The notes: generated from the letters alone by a model not told the origin. Counted from the first letter of the stretch, positions 25,946 through 35,478 are shown. The stretch: DNA of 64,000 bases from JBLMYQ01 sp050260055 (GCA_050260055.1 JBLNBO010000042.1:1-64000), one strand, 5' to 3'. Numbers and translations: made by a program.

Positions 25946-26992
25946 TTATTCAAATATGACCTTTGAATTTACCGGTATAATTTGAATCCATATCTGCCCC
26001 TTATTAAACATTACCTCAGAGCCATCCAAATATTTATATATTGTCCTTTCAGTTGGTGTATCTTTCTTCCAGGTAATGGGTACGTATTTACCGTTTGTAA
26101 CAAAGTAACCCTTCCCGCTTCCTACAGTATCCATCTGCTGTCTTCCTTTATTTTTGCCATTTTGGTCTGGACCATCACCTAATGGATAATTTTTCACTCT
26201 TTCAATTATAATGTTCTTAGCTGTATATTGCACACCACTCACAGCATCAGTATGCGCCTTGATGCCGACAAATCTCTTGTACAGCTTGGTCTTTTCGTCA
26301 TACTCATAGTTAATTTTCTTAAATCCGGAATATATTACATTAACCTTATTGGATGCTGTTCCATCTTTCAACTCTACTTCAATAGGGCTGTAACTGAAAA
26401 CGCTCTCTGTTGTTGTATCTCTATATTTCTTTTTCTTTGCCAGATTTTTAATTTTTTCCATACTTGTAAAGGCATTATGCCAATCACTCCATTTTTTAGG
26501 GTTTCTCCAGAATATCGAACCATCACTTGTGACACCATTTATATTGTTTACACGAAGGTCTCTGATTGTTTTCTGAGCAAGAGGACTCCATCCGTAATGC
26601 ACATATATTGCATCATGCTCCATCGCATAATGAATAAAATAATGTCTCGAACTTCTTACTGGTCCAATTGTAGATGGATTTACCCCTTTGAATAATGCCA
26701 TCAACCTTGAATCTGAACCTTCAACAATCATTTCATACACTGCATAAGCCTTATCTAGTCCAGAATGTCTGGATGTAGCAACTCCTTCATTATCTATCAT
26801 AACCGCAATTGGTCTTTCATCAGTTTGAACAACTATATCTGCTGGTGAATTTTTTGTTTCTTCTATAGCAGTAGTTTTAGGCTGTTGATTTGGAACTGAA
26901 ATAGGGTTCCCATCTTTTTTTACGCAGCCAGGTAACAGCATTATCAATAATGATATCAGAGCAAATGCAGTAATTACCCAGATTTTTTTCAT
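25946..26992 (-). CDS. DUF3048 (YerB-like) lipoprotein
   Basis: A 348-residue lipoprotein with signal peptide and lipobox (LLPGC). The body matches the DUF3048/YerB family: PIAVMIDNEGVATSRHSGLDKAYAVYEMIVEG, GPVRSSRHYF and a C-terminal YVPITWKKD and TIYKYLDGSEVMFNKGQIWI. The function is unknown; the family is found in spore-formers. It has its own promoter region, which is shared divergently with the SLH gene at 27172. Confidence 0.88.
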   Translation of the reverse strand: MKKIWVITAFALISLLIMLLPGCVKKDGNPISVPNQQPKTTAIEETKNSPADIVVQTDERPIAVMIDNEGVATSRHSGLDKAYAVYEMIVEGSDSRLMALFKGVNPSTIGPVRSSRHYFIHYAMEHDAIYVHYGWSPLAQKTIRDLRVNNINGVTSDGSIFWRNPKKWSDWHNAFTSMEKIKNLAKKKKYRDTTTESVFSYSPIEVELKDGTASNKVNVIYSGFKKINYEYDEKTKLYKRFVGIKAHTDAVSGVQYTAKNIIIERVKNYPLGDGPDQNGKNKGRQQMDTVGSGKGYFVTNGKYVPITWKKDTPTERTIYKYLDGSEVMFNKGQIWIQIIPVNSKVIFE

Positions 26993-27171
26993 ATGTATAC
27001 CTCCAAAGATAATTTTTCATTACCTATTTTAGCATTTATGCTTCAATTTTTCTATAAAAAACCTCCATACTGCTCCTGCAAAATTTTGTTAGCGGCAGTT
27101 TTTTTATTTATATACTAACAAAAAAATGCTATAATTATAATAATAAGATATTAATAAAAGGAGATAATCAA

Positions 27172-28335
27172 ATGAGAAAAAAATTTATTAAGCTTTTATT
27201 TGTTACGACTATAATTTTCGCTTTTCTACAAATTAGCTCCTATGCAGAAACTAGTACATACTCACATTGGGCATATGAAAATTATCTTATAGCCAAGGAA
27301 GATAATTGGCTAATAGGTGAAGACGGCGGAGGTTTTTCGTTTGATAAGGCCTCATCAAGAGAAAGAGCTATTGCAACACTGGTACAAGCATGGGAAAATG
27401 CTGTAAATAACGGTAAGACTAGCAACTATTTAAAGTCTGCACCAGCTGATACATTAAATAACTTTACCGATGTCTCCAAGATATCACCAAGATTCAAGGA
27501 TGCAGTTGCAACTGCTGTAGCAAATGGAATAATAAAAGGAGATGCAAATAAAATAAATCCTAAAAGCAGCATTACAAGGGCTGAATTTGCAGTTATACTC
27601 TCAAGAATTGTAAAATCAAATACAACTTCAGGTAAATCTGTTTTTAAGGATAATCTTCCTGACTGGGCAAAAGATGGAATATTAAAAGCTTATTCTGTCG
27701 GCCTTATAAAGGGATATTCCGATAATACATTTAAACCTGGGTTAACTATCACAAATTCCGAAGCACTTACAATGATAAAGAGATGGGCTTATGGTGAAGA
27801 TATTTATACGGTTTTAAATGATACCCAGATCAAAAGGCTCATGTCATATCCAGTATATAAGGGAGAAAGTTATTTAGATAATGCCAGTTATCGAAAGGAT
27901 TACAAGACAGAATTCCACCAGCTTGCGAAAGCAGCAAAAGATTATGTTACTGTAATGGGCACATATAACTATAAGGATTTGCAGGATACCCAAAAAAGAG
28001 AGGCATTAAAAGATTTCTATCTAAAATACTCCATTTCACCAGTCAATGGTGAGAAATTTATTAATACATATATAGATGATATCATTAAGAACAAAAGAGT
28101 AAAAACTACACGATTTTTATTAAGCAGTTCCACAATATACAAGGATGGCAAATATAAAGCAACGCGCATCAAAGGAATAGAAGAGTCCGTATTGCTTGGA
28201 GGCGTACCAGAAAGTAAAAACATTAATGTTGGTAAAAAATATCAGCAAGATATAGAATTAACCATTGTGAAAAGTTTAGACAAAACAACTTTACTTTTTG
28301 TTAACAATCTTTCAGAGCCTATGCTTGTTAAATAA
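27172..28335 (+). CDS. S-layer-homology (SLH) domain surface protein
   Basis: A 387-residue exported protein. Signal peptide 1-25 (cleavage after SYA), then three SLH domains at about 30-78, 103-153 and 162-210 (the ITRAEFAVIL core is in the second), which anchor to pyruvylated wall polymer. The C-terminal 170 residues match the C-terminus of the next gene: YKATRI and GKKYQQDIEL here, YTAIRV and GKWYKQDIDL there. An AAAAGGAG ribosome-binding site precedes the ATG. TATAAT lies at 27131 with a weak -35. Confidence 0.88.
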   Translation: MRKKFIKLLFVTTIIFAFLQISSYAETSTYSHWAYENYLIAKEDNWLIGEDGGGFSFDKASSRERAIATLVQAWENAVNNGKTSNYLKSAPADTLNNFTDVSKISPRFKDAVATAVANGIIKGDANKINPKSSITRAEFAVILSRIVKSNTTSGKSVFKDNLPDWAKDGILKAYSVGLIKGYSDNTFKPGLTITNSEALTMIKRWAYGEDIYTVLNDTQIKRLMSYPVYKGESYLDNASYRKDYKTEFHQLAKAAKDYVTVMGTYNYKDLQDTQKREALKDFYLKYSISPVNGEKFINTYIDDIIKNKRVKTTRFLLSSSTIYKDGKYKATRIKGIEESVLLGGVPESKNINVGKKYQQDIELTIVKSLDKTTLLFVNNLSEPMLVK

Positions 28336-28373
28336 TTTGTTATTATAATTTTTCTTATATATCTCTAAATAAA

Positions 28374-28412
28374 AAAGCTGGAAAATGCTATAAAAGCTGA
28401 TATTCCAGCTTT
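28374..28412 (+). terminator. Terminator after the SLH gene
   Basis: A 10-bp stem AAAGCTGGAA / TTCCAGCTTT with a 19-base loop, followed by TATTTTTTT. Confidence 0.75.
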
Positions 28413-28466
28413 TATTTTTTTAATTTAAAGTTTTATTTATTTTATTTTTATTTCTATTTTTAACTC

Positions 28467-28494
28467 TTGAAAAATTTGGTAATTATGATATAAT
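28467..28494 (+). promoter_or_regulatory. Promoter of the copper-amine-oxidase-N protein
   Basis: TTGAAA (28467-28472) and TATAAT (28489-28494) are 16 bases apart. A start near 28501 would leave a 5' leader of about 185 bases. Confidence 0.7.
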
Positions 28495-28500
28495 ATTAAC

Positions 28501-28687
28501 GCATATTTGATGTTACAATATAAGATTTTTATCCTTGCAATAATAATTGCGGGGAACGTCCAAAAAAAGTGTACATATGATTAAACACAGTAAGTTTAGT
28601 AGTTTCTTGGGACGTAACAGGTGTTCTCAGCACAGCGGAATCATCCATGTAGGCACCCAAAAAGATGTTTAAAGAGGAGGAATTCAA
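28501..28687 (+). promoter_or_regulatory. Long 5' leader, possibly structured
   Basis: The leader has an ACGTCC...GGGACGT pairing that spans about 70 bases, followed by a GGTG...CACC pairing that encloses GCGGAATC and ends in GTAGGCACCC. AGAGGAGG follows, 8 bases before the ATG. The layout suggests a regulatory RNA, but it matches no riboswitch class that I can confirm. Confidence 0.35.
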
Positions 28688-29833
28688 ATGAAAAGAATTG
28701 CAAGTTGGACGTGCGCAGTGTTTCTATTCGTTTTGGCTTTTACAGCCATAAACTCTCCCCCTGCCTATTCAGCAGGAAATGTTAATATGGCCATAAATGG
28801 CAGTATCGTGGACTTCCAAGGTCAAGAACCTTTTATCGATTCTGCCACCGGCAGAACCATGATTCCGCTTCGGATGGTTGCGGAAAAAATGGGCGCTCAG
28901 GTTTCATGGGACGGAATTGACACTGCATTAATCACAAAAGACGGTTTGACAATTTCAATGAAGGTTGGTTCGAATGCTCCGTTAGTCAACGGCAGTGTGA
29001 AGTATCTGGATGCTCCTGCCAAACTGGTAAACGGCCGTACTATGGTACCGGTTAGATTTATCAGTGAAGCAATGGGATGTCAGGTTGAATGGAATGCTAA
29101 TACCGGCTGTGTCAATATCATAACCAATGGTAACGTCGTACCGGCACCGCCAATCCCTAATCCACCTGAATCAGCACCATATATTCCAAACCCCAGCCGC
29201 CAGCTTGTAACTCCGCGCGGCATGCTGCCAAACGAGGAAAATATTCAGAAGTCGCTGACTCAGGAAGATTTCGCCAGGCTTCGCAGTTATACCATTCGCG
29301 GCGCAAAAGTACAAAAAGATTTAGACATCGCACCTCCTGAGCTAGCAGCAACGTATACCTTTAACTTTGATACCTTCAACCCAGACCGCAGGCAAATTTA
29401 CTTTAATGCTGTGAATATTGTAAATAATGGCTTTACCTTTGACTATACTAAATTTACTAGCCAAGCTTATACTGATGAATTTACAGAAAATAACTTCAAG
29501 GTCGGCAATTATAGCGCTAGTGAACTGGCTAACTTTAAAAAATATGTCACTAATAAAGTTGCCAGCAAGCTTCAGATAAAGACATACTTGCTGACTGATA
29601 AATTTCTGTTATATCAGGCTTCGCCCAAATACACAGCAATTAGAGTAATGTACATCTTTTACCAATCAAATGGTACAAAGCTAGAAGAGCCGGGTTCATC
29701 TATCGGAAAATGGTATAAACAGGACATTGACCTATTGTTTGTAACACCCTTAGGCACCCCTCCTGGAAATACTACGGGGGTAATATATGTCGGTATGCAG
29801 CCACTTAGTGCTCCGCAGCCATATTTTAAATGA
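28688..29833 (+). CDS. Secreted protein with copper-amine-oxidase-like N-terminal domain
   Basis: A 381-residue exported protein. Signal peptide 1-29 (AYSA), then a stalk-like copper amine oxidase N-terminal domain (31-142) with two half-repeats: GRTMIPLRMVAEKMGAQVSW and GRTMVPVRFISEAMGCQVEW. A Pro-rich linker follows (PPIPNPPESAP). The C-terminal 200 residues match the C-terminus of the SLH protein upstream. The domain in clostridial wall proteins is structural and is not an oxidase. Its codon use appears more G+C-rich than its neighbours, by eye. Confidence 0.87.
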   Translation: MKRIASWTCAVFLFVLAFTAINSPPAYSAGNVNMAINGSIVDFQGQEPFIDSATGRTMIPLRMVAEKMGAQVSWDGIDTALITKDGLTISMKVGSNAPLVNGSVKYLDAPAKLVNGRTMVPVRFISEAMGCQVEWNANTGCVNIITNGNVVPAPPIPNPPESAPYIPNPSRQLVTPRGMLPNEENIQKSLTQEDFARLRSYTIRGAKVQKDLDIAPPELAATYTFNFDTFNPDRRQIYFNAVNIVNNGFTFDYTKFTSQAYTDEFTENNFKVGNYSASELANFKKYVTNKVASKLQIKTYLLTDKFLLYQASPKYTAIRVMYIFYQSNGTKLEEPGSSIGKWYKQDIDLLFVTPLGTPPGNTTGVIYVGMQPLSAPQPYFK

Positions 29834-29865
29834 TGTTTTATACCATATTCGAATATTTTCTTAGA

Positions 29866-29892
29866 CTGCTGTTAAATTTTATTTAACAGCAG
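29866..29892 (+). terminator. Terminator after the copper-amine-oxidase-N gene
   Basis: A perfect 12-bp stem (29866-29877 and 29881-29892), core CTGCTGTTAA, with a 3-base loop and then TTTTTCTTTT. Confidence 0.85.
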
Positions 29893-30026
29893 TTTTTCTT
29901 TTATACAAACTACTAAAAAAATGTTATAATCAGGCGAAATATTTCAAAAATAATGTTATAATTATAATAAGAGGATAATAATGTTAACTTCTTAAATATA
30001 AAATTATTTCTAAAAGGGTGATCTTG

Positions 30027-32204
30027 ATGAAGAAACGGGTATTTTTGCTATCTTTTGCTTTCATGATACTTTTTATATTTACAATGAATTATTCATGCTT
30101 CGCATCTGGATACGAGAATTCGTATGGTTTGACAATTAATTACGATAATAACAATTTTCCTATCGGCTTTACATCCAATGTCCAAGATACACCGCCTAGA
30201 TCATCGGTACATTATCGAACTGCTATAGCCAGTTATAATATTACTGCTTATACAGATGCAAGCTGTAATAATGCTGTCGATCCCAATGGCATAACAATTA
30301 TTAATGCTCCTGTTGCGTGGGATCCAAACATCTCTACGGAATATTCAGGTATTTTTCCTGGAAATATTACTCAATACTTTAACAATAATCCTACTTGTTA
30401 TTTTAAAATGGTTTTATTTCCAGTTGTTCAGGCTTACTTTACCAAGCCGAATACATCGGTTGCATTACGTTCAATACCTTTAAATGAACATGTTAATCAT
30501 CCAGATGATCAATGGGGTTATCATACAAATTTTCCTGGTGATAGCAGAGCATATTCTGATACAAATATAGTTATCGAATCCTTTAGCTGCAAGGATAGTG
30601 TTTTTTGGAGCCACCTGGATTGGATGGATGGTTCTGAATACTCTATAAACACCAGATTCCAAGAACAAAGTCTAGTTATTCCTCCTCCAACTCCTAGCCC
30701 TCGTATCACATTTTTAGAATTTGTTGGTTCACAATATACTAAAATAGAAGACGAAAAATGGGAATGCAGTAATATGCCTGTTTCTGCAACCAACGATATT
30801 CAATTTAAATATAAGATTGAAAGTAAGGCGGTACCAGTAGCATCATATAACGGTCAAAATCCTAGAACACCTGACTTTATAGTTGCAATTTACAAGAAAG
30901 ACCCTTATTCTGATAATTATATAGATCGTAAAGATATGCTTACCTCACCTTCCCCAGTATATGAAGCATCTGCCAGAAGATATCTTGCTCCTAATACTGG
31001 TACTAATGGTCGTTCAGCCAGCTGTTCTGAAGTTATCAATGTAGGTACAGGCTATACTGCTTCATTTAATTTGGATACTTCCACTCTCACGCCTGGTAAA
31101 TATAAGGTGAGTTTGGTTATTAATGACCCAACTAGCCCAACAAATCATGGAATTGAACTCTATGTTCCCCAGAGGCACCATGCCGAATTTACATTTACTA
31201 TCGGCAGTGGTTTAAATCTTGCTATTACTGGCATTACTGCTTCAAGCCCAAATCTTTTACCTGGGCAAACATATACCGCAACTGCAAAATATAGTGTATC
31301 AGGCTCCTTCCCTGCCGGAGCAAAAGTAACCGGTTTAAGAAAGCTTCCTGCACCAGTGGATACAACAGTAAATAATCAATTTGCTGCCAATTCTACTTCA
31401 GGAACCGGGCTGTCACCATCCGCAGTTCCTATGACAGAAGGAAATAACTATATATTTCAATTCCCTTTTACTGTTCCTGCTAATATTCCTGTCGGTGACA
31501 AAATTACCTTAAGGGCCGAAATAATACCTGTAGATAATACTGTTGTTGAGACCATCCCATATGATTCCAACCCTGCGCTAACTGATAACGTAAAAGAAGT
31601 TGAGTTGGAGGTAATTAGTGATAGCGCAGATACAGCTGGCTATTTGAACGTTGGAATTCTGCCAGCGTCAGAAATGCTTAAATATTTTAAAGATCAGGTC
31701 AGAGTAAATTCATATTGGTATCCTATGGGAAACAGCAACTTCACTGATTGCTCCTGGGATCCTCAAGCTACCAATCCTGTAAACTCTTCCGGCACAGCTT
31801 ATCTTGGGGAACCAACTGTTAATATAAAAACTCAGAGCGTCAGTGGAACGACTACCTTATCCGGTGATACAAGCAAGTATCACGCAGGCTCTCCTCCAAC
31901 CTATGAGTTGTATTGCGCTAATACTGGTAGTAATACACTAGTTGAACGCTTTGAAGATACGGATAACGACAAAATCCTTGATAAATATTCTGATGCCGAT
32001 AGCGATGGTACTCCTGATAAAGATGAAATCATAGAATTAAGCTGTCAGACAGATTCTCATACCGCCAATCATCAAAACCAATTAGATTTTGGGACCAATC
32101 CAAACCATGACCATAATTCACATAGCCATGGCGGTACCAGCTTTGGAAACTTCAGCGGTCCTGATGAAGGCGGCTGCACTAATATTGGAGAAGATTACCC
32201 ATAA
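30027..32204 (+). CDS. Large secreted protein with thrombospondin-3-like Asp repeats and His-rich tail
   Basis: A 725-residue exported protein that I do not recognise as a whole. The start ATG at 30027 follows AAAGGGTG by 6 bases; the GTG at 30018 lies within that site. Signal peptide 1-27. The middle (about 395-530) looks like a beta-sandwich adhesion or CARDB-like domain (LAITGITASSPNLLPGQTY). Near 640-665 lie Asp repeats DTDNDKILDKYSDADSDGTPDKDE, written here as DTDNDKI and DADSDGTPD, of the calcium-binding thrombospondin-3 type. The C-terminus is His/Gly-rich (HDHNSHSHGG). It holds about ten Cys. It is convergent with the Cys-rich protein and shares its terminator. Confidence 0.8.
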   Translation: MKKRVFLLSFAFMILFIFTMNYSCFASGYENSYGLTINYDNNNFPIGFTSNVQDTPPRSSVHYRTAIASYNITAYTDASCNNAVDPNGITIINAPVAWDPNISTEYSGIFPGNITQYFNNNPTCYFKMVLFPVVQAYFTKPNTSVALRSIPLNEHVNHPDDQWGYHTNFPGDSRAYSDTNIVIESFSCKDSVFWSHLDWMDGSEYSINTRFQEQSLVIPPPTPSPRITFLEFVGSQYTKIEDEKWECSNMPVSATNDIQFKYKIESKAVPVASYNGQNPRTPDFIVAIYKKDPYSDNYIDRKDMLTSPSPVYEASARRYLAPNTGTNGRSASCSEVINVGTGYTASFNLDTSTLTPGKYKVSLVINDPTSPTNHGIELYVPQRHHAEFTFTIGSGLNLAITGITASSPNLLPGQTYTATAKYSVSGSFPAGAKVTGLRKLPAPVDTTVNNQFAANSTSGTGLSPSAVPMTEGNNYIFQFPFTVPANIPVGDKITLRAEIIPVDNTVVETIPYDSNPALTDNVKEVELEVISDSADTAGYLNVGILPASEMLKYFKDQVRVNSYWYPMGNSNFTDCSWDPQATNPVNSSGTAYLGEPTVNIKTQSVSGTTTLSGDTSKYHAGSPPTYELYCANTGSNTLVERFEDTDNDKILDKYSDADSDGTPDKDEIIELSCQTDSHTANHQNQLDFGTNPNHDHNSHSHGGTSFGNFSGPDEGGCTNIGEDYP

Positions 32205-32234
32205 TCTAGAATTATATCTTTATACTATATAAAT

Positions 32235-32276
32235 AAAAAATATCCCGATTGTTTAACAACAATCGGGATATTTTTT
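32235..32276. terminator. Bidirectional terminator between the two large secreted-protein genes
   Basis: A perfect 19-bp stem (32235-32253 and 32258-32276), core TATCCCGATTGTT, with loop TAAC, A-tract on one side and T-tract on the other. Confidence 0.9.
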
Positions 32277-32305
32277 ATTTATAATTATTCAATTTCAAGT
32301 ATCAG

Positions 32306-34189
32306 TTACCTTTGTTGAGAGCTGTAATCGTTTAGTGCAGTCCAGTCAAGGTTATAAAAGAATACTGCATCTCCTCCTAATCCACCTTGAGCCTTGCCCT
32401 TATTAGTGAAATGATAAATATTATTACCAGCCAATACATTAGGAGCAGCAGAATCAAGCGTACCTTGAATATCAAAGGCAACTTTTATCAAGCCTTTCTT
32501 CTGTAATGTGTTAAGCTTGGCAATCTGTTCCGGTGTAGTATATTGAGCCGGATTAATATTTGAGGGATAGGCTTTAACATTCGGCGGTAAATAGTATACA
32601 AAGCTCCACTTTTTTACCTCTTCATTAGCATTAGTAGAAACTAATGTAATTTGCTTCTGAATCGTTTCAGTCCCTGGTATTGTTTTAGTAGGATCATTCC
32701 TGTTAATAATAATCGGTGAATACTGTGATCCCCAATATACATAATTTGATAAAGGAATATTGTATTTTCTATTATTGACTTCATCATAATATAATTTTAT
32801 CGACTGCCCATCGCAAGTATAGCTTGGAGTAATTTTTATTGAACTGAAATAGGCGCCAGCATCCGCTATAGGAGCACCATCAAAATCAGTAGAATCTATT
32901 GCGAACTCGAGCATATATCCCAGTGAAATATGTCTGTTATTAGCTTGCCTGTTGGTCTTATAAGGCATTTCATTAACGCCAAACCCTACTGCTGGCACAG
33001 CATTTTTCCAATAGATATCCAGAACCTTATTTATTTTAAAATTATTTAATTTAGGCTGTTTGACATTAAAGTTTATATCACTTGGCAAGTTCTCAGCGGG
33101 TATACCCGAGCCGGGTGGTATAATTTTTTCTGTATAACTTTTATCATTAAAATCCCATGCATTCACTACGCTGATAGTACCACCCTGGGATGTTGAGTTC
33201 GGTTGAGGTTCAGAAAACAACCCATAACTTTTAAGTTGAAACTTAAAAGTCCATTTTACTATATCGCCATTATTTCCACCTGAAGGGGTTACCTTTTCTA
33301 CTGTACATCCAATATCCCTTATTTCAGAAATACTAGAAGCATTAGTACTAGTATTAGCAATTTTCATATCAGGATCATCAAAGTTTAAATTATTATCAGC
33401 AACACCTACACTTCCAGTATGCCTTATTAAATCTATATTAGCATCTCCTGCATCTCCACTAATTTTAATTCTTAATTTTTTGGTATATGCACTGGTATAA
33501 AACTCTACCGTATTCGCATCATTATAATATGTAGCAGTTGTTGCGCCTCCAAAATTTCCATTGAATTGTGTAACATAAGGAGAAGTAATATCGTGATATG
33601 TCCCATTCGTACTATGAGTAGAGTCGGCGGTAAAATAATTAAATATCGGGGTATATATAGAATACTGAATACCTGCATATTGGACTTCATTGCCTTCTTG
33701 CACTATTCTGTTATTAAAAACAAAATCATTTGTATAATTCTTATCAATTACATTTCTATATATATCTAAATTATCCTCATTACTTCTGAAGTTATAAAAA
33801 TGATATCTTGACTGAGTATTCTCGCTTGCCGTATCACAATGTGCAACACATTCGCATTCGCACTCGCATTCACATTCGCATTCGCACTCACATTCACATT
33901 CACATTCACAATCACAAACACAGCAATCATCACATCCACATTGACAGCAATCATCACATCCGCATTGGCAGCAGCAGTCACTTGTAACAGCCAATAACAT
34001 TGAGTCATCCTCAGTCAGTGCCAATTCATCATTTCCTCCCATATTATCATCAAAATCAAAACCTGTAGGAAATGAAGTATTTAATAATTCTGTTTGCTCC
34101 TCACATTTCTGTTCCTGTGCAAATGCAGATAAGGGTGAATGTAGTCTCGTCATAAGAAATATTAAAAGTAGAACCTTATTCCCTTTCAT
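32306..34189 (-). CDS. Exported Cys-rich protein with a (Cys-Glu)10 tract; candidate substrate of the adjacent radical-SAM enzymes
   Basis: A 627-residue exported protein that matches no family I know. Signal peptide 1-24 (SAFA). Residues 26-71 are acidic and leader-like, with MGGNDELALTEDD. Residues 72-118 hold 24 Cys in 47 residues: CCCQCGCDDCCQCGCDDCC, then VCDC, then ten consecutive Glu-Cys pairs, then VAHC. The remaining 500 residues are beta-rich and almost Cys-free, and look like a surface or adhesin domain. The gene has its own promoter at 34243-34271 and lies 110 bases downstream of the radical-SAM array, on the same strand. The tract could bind metal, form disulfides or be thioether-modified; all are inference. 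Confidence 0.85.
   Translation of the reverse strand: MKGNKVLLLIFLMTRLHSPLSAFAQEQKCEEQTELLNTSFPTGFDFDDNMGGNDELALTEDDSMLLAVTSDCCCQCGCDDCCQCGCDDCCVCDCECECECECECECECECECECVAHCDTASENTQSRYHFYNFRSNEDNLDIYRNVIDKNYTNDFVFNNRIVQEGNEVQYAGIQYSIYTPIFNYFTADSTHSTNGTYHDITSPYVTQFNGNFGGATTATYYNDANTVEFYTSAYTKKLRIKISGDAGDANIDLIRHTGSVGVADNNLNFDDPDMKIANTSTNASSISEIRDIGCTVEKVTPSGGNNGDIVKWTFKFQLKSYGLFSEPQPNSTSQGGTISVVNAWDFNDKSYTEKIIPPGSGIPAENLPSDINFNVKQPKLNNFKINKVLDIYWKNAVPAVGFGVNEMPYKTNRQANNRHISLGYMLEFAIDSTDFDGAPIADAGAYFSSIKITPSYTCDGQSIKLYYDEVNNRKYNIPLSNYVYWGSQYSPIIINRNDPTKTIPGTETIQKQITLVSTNANEEVKKWSFVYYLPPNVKAYPSNINPAQYTTPEQIAKLNTLQKKGLIKVAFDIQGTLDSAAPNVLAGNNIYHFTNKGKAQGGLGGDAVFFYNLDWTALNDYSSQQR
33846..33917 (-). 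repeat. Hexanucleotide tandem repeat encoding Glu-Cys
   Basis: On the minus strand it is twelve or so TGY-GAR hexamers in tandem. The codons mix TGT/TGC and GAA/GAG, so the protein repeat is kept while the DNA repeat is partly degenerate. That argues for selection on the peptide and against very recent expansion. Confidence 0.85.
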
Positions 34190-34242
34190 TCAAATCCCCC
34201 TCGTATAAAAATATATCAAAAATATTATAATACTCTAAATTT

Positions 34243-34271
34243 ATTATAACGCAAAATCTGCCAACAGTAAA
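34243..34271 (-). promoter_or_regulatory. Probable promoter of the Cys-rich protein
   Basis: TTTACT (34266-34271) and TATAAT (34243-34248) are 17 bases apart on the minus strand, downstream of the last radical-SAM gene. Transcription would start about 60 bases before the ATG; a GAGGGGG site precedes the ATG. Confidence 0.5.
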
Positions 34272-34298
34272 TAAATTATCAAATTGCTTTGGCAATAA

Positions 34299-35477
34299 TT
34301 AGTTTAAAGCCTCAATAAATGTAAGTTCATTGCATTTATTATGTTGAAATTTGTCATAGAGCTTATCAAACTTCTTTTTTGTTTCAATTAGAAAATTCCA
34401 TTTTGCTTTATACATTGAACACACTAATGGATTACACTTTAATACGTCATTACATTGTTCATAATTTGACGCTAAACATATTTTACATATTGTAGCACAA
34501 TCACCACAACTATTATTACCTGCATGCATATTGCTTCTATAAGCATCAAAAAAGGTCTTTCTACTCTCATTATCAATAATGCCATCATATACATTTCCGA
34601 GTTTGAAGCTTCGATTGTAAAAATAGGTCCTATGGCAAGGATATATATCTCCATTTGCGGTAACTGAGCAAAATTTCTTACCTGCTTCACAAGTTTTTGG
34701 AGGAACATTAAAAGATTTTATTTTAATTAAATTCGCATCTTCATAAGGCTTTAACGAACCTGTAGATATGCATTCTTTATATACATAATCAGCAATTAGT
34801 GATAATTGTTCTATATAAATTGAAACATCGTTTTCATTCCAAGCTTCTTCATTGGATAACATGAATTCAGACCTTTTTACTCCAAGCTGTTTAAAGTATT
34901 TATAACTTGAAAAAAACTTAGAAATGTTATCCTTTGTAATTACTGAATGTGTATGAAAAGAAGAAGCATTTATTTTATTTTCTTCTAAAAACGTTTTTAG
35001 TTTTAAAATATTTTTTACAACCATCTCTGAAGTTAGTTTACCATTTGCAGTTATTCTATTTTTATCCTGAACCTCTGGAATCCCATCAATTGAAATTTGA
35101 ATGTTGACACTTTTAGTAGTTTTATACCAATCTAAAATAAACTCTTCGAATTTCTTATTATATATTGTACCATTCGTAATAATTGAAAAAAACAGCCCCA
35201 TATTGCATTGTTTTGCTCTATCTACAACATAATTGAAAAATTTTATCATTACATCAAGATTAAGAAGCGGTTCTCCTCCAAAGAAAGTTAACCTAAGCTT
35301 CTTCACACCGTTTTTTAACGCATTCTCAATCAAAAATTCAGCTGTCTTTTTTGCAGTCTCAAAAGACATATAGCTTTCAGTACATCTATTACCATTTTCG
35401 TAACAGTACTTGCATCGCAAATTACAATCTTCAGTAAGAATTAAATAACATGATGAGAATGGTGAATTTTCAATCAT
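34299..35477 (-). CDS. Radical SAM/SPASM-domain enzyme, array copy 1
   Basis: A 392-residue enzyme. The radical-SAM cluster Cys are C18, C22 and C25 (CNLRCKYC), and the SAM-binding GGEP is at 67-70. The C-terminal SPASM domain holds the auxiliary-cluster cysteines: CEAGKKFC, NGDIYPCHR, then CGDCATICKIC and CNDVLKCNPLVC. Such enzymes modify peptides or proteins (thioether crosslinks, formylglycine and others). It starts one base after the stop of the degenerate homologue at 35479, so the pair is translationally coupled. The nearest likely substrate is the Cys-rich protein just downstream (inference). Confidence 0.88.
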   Translation of the reverse strand: MIENSPFSSCYLILTEDCNLRCKYCYENGNRCTESYMSFETAKKTAEFLIENALKNGVKKLRLTFFGGEPLLNLDVMIKFFNYVVDRAKQCNMGLFFSIITNGTIYNKKFEEFILDWYKTTKSVNIQISIDGIPEVQDKNRITANGKLTSEMVVKNILKLKTFLEENKINASSFHTHSVITKDNISKFFSSYKYFKQLGVKRSEFMLSNEEAWNENDVSIYIEQLSLIADYVYKECISTGSLKPYEDANLIKIKSFNVPPKTCEAGKKFCSVTANGDIYPCHRTYFYNRSFKLGNVYDGIIDNESRKTFFDAYRSNMHAGNNSCGDCATICKICLASNYEQCNDVLKCNPLVCSMYKAKWNFLIETKKKFDKLYDKFQHNKCNELTFIEALN

Positions 35478-35478
35478 T

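Noticed and set aside
28531..28687. c-di-AMP (ydaO) riboswitch
   Set aside because: Only GGGGAAC and GTAGGC-like strings match. The CAGCTAAC core is absent and the outer stem does not pair, so I list it only as a structured leader.
33846..33975. Possible CRISPR array
   Set aside because: The repeats are six bases long, have no spacers and are in a coding frame.
33766..34008. Alternative minus-strand frame with repeated Asn-Val-Asn-Ala across the hexamer array
   Set aside because: It is a frame shadow of the Cys-Glu repeat. It lacks a start site, and the Cys frame is part of a 627-residue exported protein.
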